Below, piece by piece: positions 6,474 through 9,655 of a stretch of DNA of 9,655 nt; within the stretch, counting starts at the first letter, position 1, and the number at the start of each line of letters is the position of its first letter. The translations under genes and the position numbers were made by a program. The notes beneath the pieces were generated by a model, which saw only the letters and a program-made list of their open reading frames with translations, had not been told where the DNA came from and made no database searches. The stretch is from an uncultured Planctomycetaceae bacterium (GTDB taxonomy: Bacteria; Planctomycetota; Planctomycetia; Pirellulales; Pirellulaceae), in the NCBI GenBank assembly GCA_937904535.1, contig CALELC010000627.1, forward strand, positions 1 to 9,655, written 5' to 3'.

Positions 6474-7448
6474 ATGCCGTTTTCTCTGTCTCGTGCTGTG
6501 ATCCTGGCTCCGGTGATCCTGATCACCACCAGCCTGTTCGCTGGCCGCTCTACCGCGTTTGCCCAAGCTCCGCCGGGCTCCGCTACGGCTCCCGCCGGCG
6601 ACTCCGGTCGCCTGGCCGGAGCAGGTGCCGAGCGAGGCGCCCAGCCGATCGATTGGTCGGGCGGGGGCGATGCTAGTCGCGCTAGCCGCCAGGCTGCCGT
6701 CAGTGCCATCCCGTTCAGTCGCTTGACGCCAGCGGCTCAGCAGCGGATCACCGCGATCACCAATCGGCCGACGCTCTACCGGCATTTGTCGCAGCAGTCG
6801 ATCCAATGCGATCCAGAACTGTTTCTGTTCGTCGTTCGCCATCCCGAAGTGCTCGTGGGGATTTGGGAACTGATGGACATCACCGAAGTAAAAACCGAGC
6901 GGGTCGGTGACTTTCAGTTGCGGGCAGTCGACGGCTCGGGCACCGAATGCACCGTCGACTTGGTGTATGGAGACGCTACGACGCATGTCTATGTAGCCGA
7001 TGGCTTCTATGACGGTAAGCTGACTCCGAATGCCGTACACGGCAAAGGCGTGTTCTTGCTTCGCTGCCAGCATGGCGTCGACGTGCAGGGCAATCCGATC
7101 GTTGAAGGGACGCTCGACTGCTTCGTACAGGTCGATCACCTTGCCGCCGATCTGATCGTGCGCACGTTCGGTCCGCTGATTGGTCGCACGGCCGAGAACA
7201 ACTTTGCAGAAACCGCGCGGTTTATCGATCAGTTGGGACAGAGTGCGAGAAACAATCCGACGGGCATGGAAGAACTCGCGATGCGATTGCCACAGGTTTC
7301 CGAAGGCGTTCGCACTCAGTTCGCTGGAGTGGTTCGGCAGACCGCAGCTCGTCATCATGTCCGCGCGATGGACCGGCGGCCTACGGTCAGTCGCGCTAGC
7401 CTGCCGGCGGCCTCCGCTGCCAGTGCCGCCGCGTCGGCGACTCGCTAA
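6474..7448 (+). CDS. Exported protein of unknown function (planctomycete type)
   Basis: Starting at ATG 6474 the protein has 324 residues and a convincing signal peptide: MPFSLSR, a hydrophobic core (about 8-23) and a likely cut after STAFA (30). A Gly/Ala-rich stretch follows to about residue 75. The conserved-looking core runs from FSRLTPAAQQRI (81-92) to about 295. It has a helix, then several strands rich in V/Y/D (about 140-220), then a long helix GPLIGRTAENNFAETARFID (233-252). A beta sheet closed by one long helix recalls START/SRPBCC-like ligand-binding folds, which is only a fold guess. Cys112, Cys159, Cys198 and Cys216 could pair outside the cytoplasm. The end (306-324) is Ala/Ser-rich. 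A GTG at 6408 could extend the start but lacks support, and there is no clear Shine-Dalgarno for either. I do not recognise the family. Confidence 0.75.
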   Translation: MPFSLSRAVILAPVILITTSLFAGRSTAFAQAPPGSATAPAGDSGRLAGAGAERGAQPIDWSGGGDASRASRQAAVSAIPFSRLTPAAQQRITAITNRPTLYRHLSQQSIQCDPELFLFVVRHPEVLVGIWELMDITEVKTERVGDFQLRAVDGSGTECTVDLVYGDATTHVYVADGFYDGKLTPNAVHGKGVFLLRCQHGVDVQGNPIVEGTLDCFVQVDHLAADLIVRTFGPLIGRTAENNFAETARFIDQLGQSARNNPTGMEELAMRLPQVSEGVRTQFAGVVRQTAARHHVRAMDRRPTVSRASLPAASAASAAASATR

Positions 7449-7602
7449 GTACTGCAACCGGCCTCGCTACAGCGCCGGCCCACTATCGGTGTCGCGGCCC
7501 GTATCGACTCGGCCGCTGCGCCTGCACGGACGTCACCGATCGGCGCAATCGAATGTTTGCAGCGGAAGCCGTTCCCGCAACATTGCCCTAGACTTGGCGG
7601 CC

Positions 7603-7612
7603 GGCAATTGCC
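7603..7612. repeat. Perfect 10-bp palindrome GGCAATTGCC
   Basis: A self-complementary decamer about 100 bp upstream of the next gene. A similar ATTGCCCTAG lies at about 7592-7601, giving a loose direct repeat with ATTGCCTAG at 7607-7615. It could be a regulator site or chance. Confidence 0.3.
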
Positions 7613-7641
7613 TAGCAATGGGCTCCAGCGGGGGAGGGCTT

Positions 7642-7670
7642 GTAGGGCTCATCATCCTGAGCCGGCCTAC
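7642..7670 (+). promoter_or_regulatory. Hairpin upstream of the 7715 gene
   Basis: GTAGG-GCTCA (7642-7651) pairs with TGAGC (7658-7662) and, after a 3-base bulge CGG, with CCTAC (7666-7670); the loop is TCATCC. That gives a 10-bp stem 45 bp before the ATG at 7715. No T-run follows, so it is not a typical intrinsic terminator. An operator or an RNA element in the leader is more likely. Confidence 0.4.
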
Positions 7671-7714
7671 TCCGCTCCGGGTGTAGCTGCACCGCCTCCA
7701 GTTCTTTGGTTGCC

Positions 7715-8578
7715 ATGATTGCTGAAACAACCGTCCAGGCCCCTGGGGCCTCTTTGGCCTCCCACCCCCTACTGCGACCGGCTTCTTTGAATCTGTTCCG
7801 ACTGGCAGCCGTGATCACCTTGATCGGCGGCGGGATCCCCGCGCCGAATCGGATCACTCACGCAGCCGACGCCGTTCCCGCAGAGCAACCCGCCGCGTTA
7901 CCGCGTCTCGCTCCGTCGTTTCGGATCGAAACAGAACTGTTCGAAGGAACGCAGACCAAGCCCCAGTCACAGCACTTACTGCTTTTCGATGGCGGTGTGG
8001 TTTACGACCTGCCGATGGGCACCGGGACGACCATCACCGTGTTCGACCCAGCTCGTTCGCGAGTGATGTTGTTGCACAAAATCCAACGCGTCCGCACATC
8101 GATTTCAACCGATGCCTTGATCCAGGTCTCCGCACAGGCCCGCTCGGCGGCGATGACCGCGGGATCCGCGCGTTCGCTCGGTCTGGATGCCCGGGTCACC
8201 AAGGCCGACGTTCCGGACACCTACACCATTGAATTCGATGGCACCAAATACGCCGCCACAACCCAGCCAGCGTTGGTTGACGGAGTCGCCTCCGAATACG
8301 CAGCGTTCACGGTGTGGGCCTGCCGCTTGAACATCGCGCGGCACGTCGGCCCGCCACCGTTTGCTCGGATGACACTCGCTGATTTTCTGGCCGCGGAAAA
8401 CGCGCTGCCGCGACAAATCAAACTCGATGTGCGCCGCGGACTAAAGACGCGCACCTACCGCTCGGAAAATCTATACGTTGGACGGCTGAGCGACCTCGAT
8501 CGGAAACGCATTAGCGAAGTCGGCGATATGCTCGCGAGTTTCAGCGAAGTCGAGTTCTCTGCCTTTCCGGCCGACTGA
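7715..8578 (+). CDS. Exported protein of unknown function, possibly LolA-like fold
   Basis: From ATG 7715 the protein has 287 residues. A polar leader of about 25 residues precedes a hydrophobic core (LFRLAAVITLIGGGIP, about 27-42) and a likely cut in ITHA-ADA near residue 50, so it is probably exported. A TTG three codons earlier (7706) is also possible; neither has a clear Shine-Dalgarno. The mature part begins with strands FRIETELFEGTQTKP (69-83), LLLFDGGVVYDLP (88-100), TITVFDPARSRVMLLHKIQRVRT (106-128), a helical stretch (132-150) and further strands to about 200. It ends in a basic and acidic helix, LSDLDRKRISEVGDML (258-273). The 'substrate strand, FD-x-x-R-x-R-hydrophobic, LL' pattern suggests a half-barrel like LolA/LppX lipoprotein carriers, which is inference. 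It does not show a lipobox. I do not recognise the family by name. It follows the 6474 gene in the same direction. Confidence 0.75.
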   Translation: MIAETTVQAPGASLASHPLLRPASLNLFRLAAVITLIGGGIPAPNRITHAADAVPAEQPAALPRLAPSFRIETELFEGTQTKPQSQHLLLFDGGVVYDLPMGTGTTITVFDPARSRVMLLHKIQRVRTSISTDALIQVSAQARSAAMTAGSARSLGLDARVTKADVPDTYTIEFDGTKYAATTQPALVDGVASEYAAFTVWACRLNIARHVGPPPFARMTLADFLAAENALPRQIKLDVRRGLKTRTYRSENLYVGRLSDLDRKRISEVGDMLASFSEVEFSAFPAD

Positions 8579-8653
8579 TCGCTGCGGCGTCACCCACGAG
8601 AGCGACACAATCGGGCGAGCGCGGCAATCATACTTTGCTGTGCGGATTACGCT

Positions 8654-8670
8654 GGTGAATCGATTCCACC
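8654..8670. promoter_or_regulatory. Imperfect palindrome upstream of the permease
   Basis: GGTGAATCGATTCCACC is a dyad centred on AATCGATT with GGTG/CACC arms and one unpaired base. It lies about 33 bp before the predicted TTG start at 8704, where it could overlap the promoter or leader and act as an operator. Confidence 0.35.
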
Positions 8671-8688
8671 AAGCTATGCTCGCGTGCT

Positions 8689-8693
8689 AGGAG
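8689..8693 (+). promoter_or_regulatory. Ribosome-binding site supporting a TTG start for the permease
   Basis: AGGAG ends 10 bases before TTG 8704 but 22 bases before the first ATG at 8716. This spacing favours the TTG and adds four residues (M-S-Q-T) to the N-terminus. Confidence 0.55.
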
Positions 8694-8703
8694 CTCACCC
8701 ATT

Positions 8704-9655
8704 TTGTCGCAAACCATGACGTATCGCTGGGCGCGGAGCGGCGACATCAACGCCTTTTTTGGGCTGATGTTCGACAATGTCGCCAACCTGCTGCTGTTGG
8801 TCCTGTTGCTGTCAACTGCATTTGGGTTTCCGTCTTCGTTCATCATTACATCGATGGTGCCAGGCACTGCGATCGGCGTGATGTTCGGTGACTTGCTATT
8901 TACGGCACTCGCCTTTCGCCTTGCGCGAATTAGCCGCCGCGACGATGTCACCGCGATGCCGCTGGGGATCGACACCCCGTCTTTGTTTGGCATGGTGTTC
9001 TTCATCCTCGGGCCGTCCTACCTCGCCGGACGCGAAATCCTCGGCTTGGACGAAACGGCGGCTGCAGTGCGTACCTGGCACATCGGGATTTGGTGCTTAG
9101 TGCTCAGCGGAGTGCTCAAGCTCGGCTGCGCACCCTTGTGCAGTTGGGTGCGAACGGTGGTTCCGCGGGCCGGCCTGCTCGGCTCCCTCGCGGCAATCGC
9201 CCTGGTGCTGATCAGCTTCATGCCGATGCTGGAGATCTTTGCCTATCCGTTGCCCGGTCTGCTTGCACTGGTGATCGTATTGACGGCACTGATTGGTCAC
9301 GTGCCCCTACCCGGCAAGTTGCCAGGCACCGTCGGCGCCCTGCTGGTCGCCGGCACCGTCTATTACCTGATGATTGCCCTAGGCTTTGATGGCTATCATC
9401 TGCCGCAGGCGCCGACAGTGAACTGGCTGCCGACCGCCTGGCTCGGTGCTTGGTCGTTTGCCTGGCTCCACTCATTCCAGGACGCGTTGCCTTATTTGCC
9501 GATCGCTTTCCCATTTGCCCTGATGACAGTCGTCGGCGGAATCGATTGCACCGAGTCAGCGGCTGCCGCCGGGGATGAGTATGACACCCGCGGCGTGATC
9601 ACCATCGAAGGTCTTGCGACCCTTGTCGCAGGCCTTTCAGGCGGCGTCATTCAAA
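8704..9655 (+). CDS. NCS2/AzgA-like permease, 5' part (runs off the window)
   Basis: The frame is open from 8659 to the window end; starting at TTG 8704 gives 317 visible residues. The protein is strongly hydrophobic with about eight or more membrane segments. It begins RSGDINAFFGLMFDNVANLLLL (11-32), then a VPGTAIGVMFGDLLFT stretch (52-67). DVTAMPLGIDTPSLFG (81-96) fits the short TM3 half-helix of nucleobase carriers. IDCTESAAAAGDEYDTRG (280-297) fits the acidic TM8 region, where UraA-type proteins place a substrate-binding glutamate; Asp281 or Glu284 could play that role. The usual proton-coupled uptake of purines, uracil or xanthine is a family expectation, but this branch is divergent and the substrate could be different. 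The C-terminal membrane segments lie outside the window. It is 125 bp after the previous gene in the same direction, with a palindrome and AGGAG in the gap. Confidence 0.85.
   Translation, partial: MSQTMTYRWARSGDINAFFGLMFDNVANLLLLVLLLSTAFGFPSSFIITSMVPGTAIGVMFGDLLFTALAFRLARISRRDDVTAMPLGIDTPSLFGMVFFILGPSYLAGREILGLDETAAAVRTWHIGIWCLVLSGVLKLGCAPLCSWVRTVVPRAGLLGSLAAIALVLISFMPMLEIFAYPLPGLLALVIVLTALIGHVPLPGKLPGTVGALLVAGTVYYLMIALGFDGYHLPQAPTVNWLPTAWLGAWSFAWLHSFQDALPYLPIAFPFALMTVVGGIDCTESAAAAGDEYDTRGVITIEGLATLVAGLSGGVIQ

Larger units (their letters stand above)
7449..7714. other. Intergenic spacer with palindrome and hairpin
   Basis: These 266 bp contain no convincing gene. There is a 10-bp perfect palindrome GGCAATTGCC at 7603-7612 and a hairpin at 7642-7670. 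A weak CCGGC/GCCGG pair (7458-7462 and 7474-7478) follows the stop codon but has no T-tract, so no classical terminator is visible. Confidence 0.6.

Noticed and set aside
6402..7457. A 351-codon open frame on the minus strand, slightly longer than the plus-strand gene
   Set aside because: Its product is rich in Arg, His and Gln with no domain or signal, which is typical of the antisense frame in GC-rich coding DNA. The plus strand has a clear signal peptide and ordered core.
8628..9005. A 125-codon open frame on the minus strand at the start of the permease
   Set aside because: Shadow of a hydrophobic membrane protein gene with clear NCS2-like motifs on the plus strand.

Overview
The window looks like chromosomal sequence from a planctomycete, most likely of the Pirellulaceae / Rhodopirellula type. 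This rests on GC-rich coding (about 60% by eye), several exported proteins of planctomycete type, a stand-alone LigD-phosphoesterase-like protein of the kind common in that phylum, and frequent TTG starts with weak Shine-Dalgarno sites. The lineage is inferred from protein character, not from a marker gene. I see no tRNA, rRNA, CRISPR array, insertion sequence or phage gene, and base composition is even from gene to gene.

Layout. (1) 1-836, plus strand: the 3' part of a protein with a jelly-roll, carbohydrate-binding-like domain; its N-terminus lies outside the window. (2) 912-1706, plus: a membrane-anchored protein of unknown function that resembles YpmS/DUF2140-type proteins. (3) 1658-6083, minus: a compact three-gene operon, transcribed as pgk (phosphoglycerate kinase), then a 929-residue cytoplasmic GH63/MGH1-like glycosidase, then a 143-residue LigD 3'-phosphoesterase-like protein. 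Both junctions have exactly 8 bp between stop and start, with the ribosome-binding site overlapping the upstream stop codon. The last gene overlaps the tail of gene 2 by 49 bp, tail to tail. (4) 6084-6473: a 390-bp divergent intergenic region with a good sigma70-like promoter for pgk and two short dyads. (5) 6474-7448 and 7715-8577, plus: two exported proteins of unknown function, separated by a 266-bp spacer with a hairpin and a palindrome. (6) 8704 to the window end, plus: the first 317 residues of an NCS2/AzgA-like multi-spanning permease, probably starting at TTG.

How the genes fit together. The operon joins a glycolytic enzyme that handles 3-phosphoglycerate with an intracellular glycosidase from a family that includes hydrolases of glycerate glycosides. 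This suggests, without proving, a route from a stored or osmoprotective glycoside into lower glycolysis. The phosphoesterase-like protein has no obvious metabolic link and may only share the transcript. The plus-strand genes are housekeeping-like envelope or transport genes. I did not find an obvious new multi-gene system; the most interesting items are the divergent LigD-type phosphoesterase, the pgk-glycosidase pairing and the two uncharacterised exported proteins.
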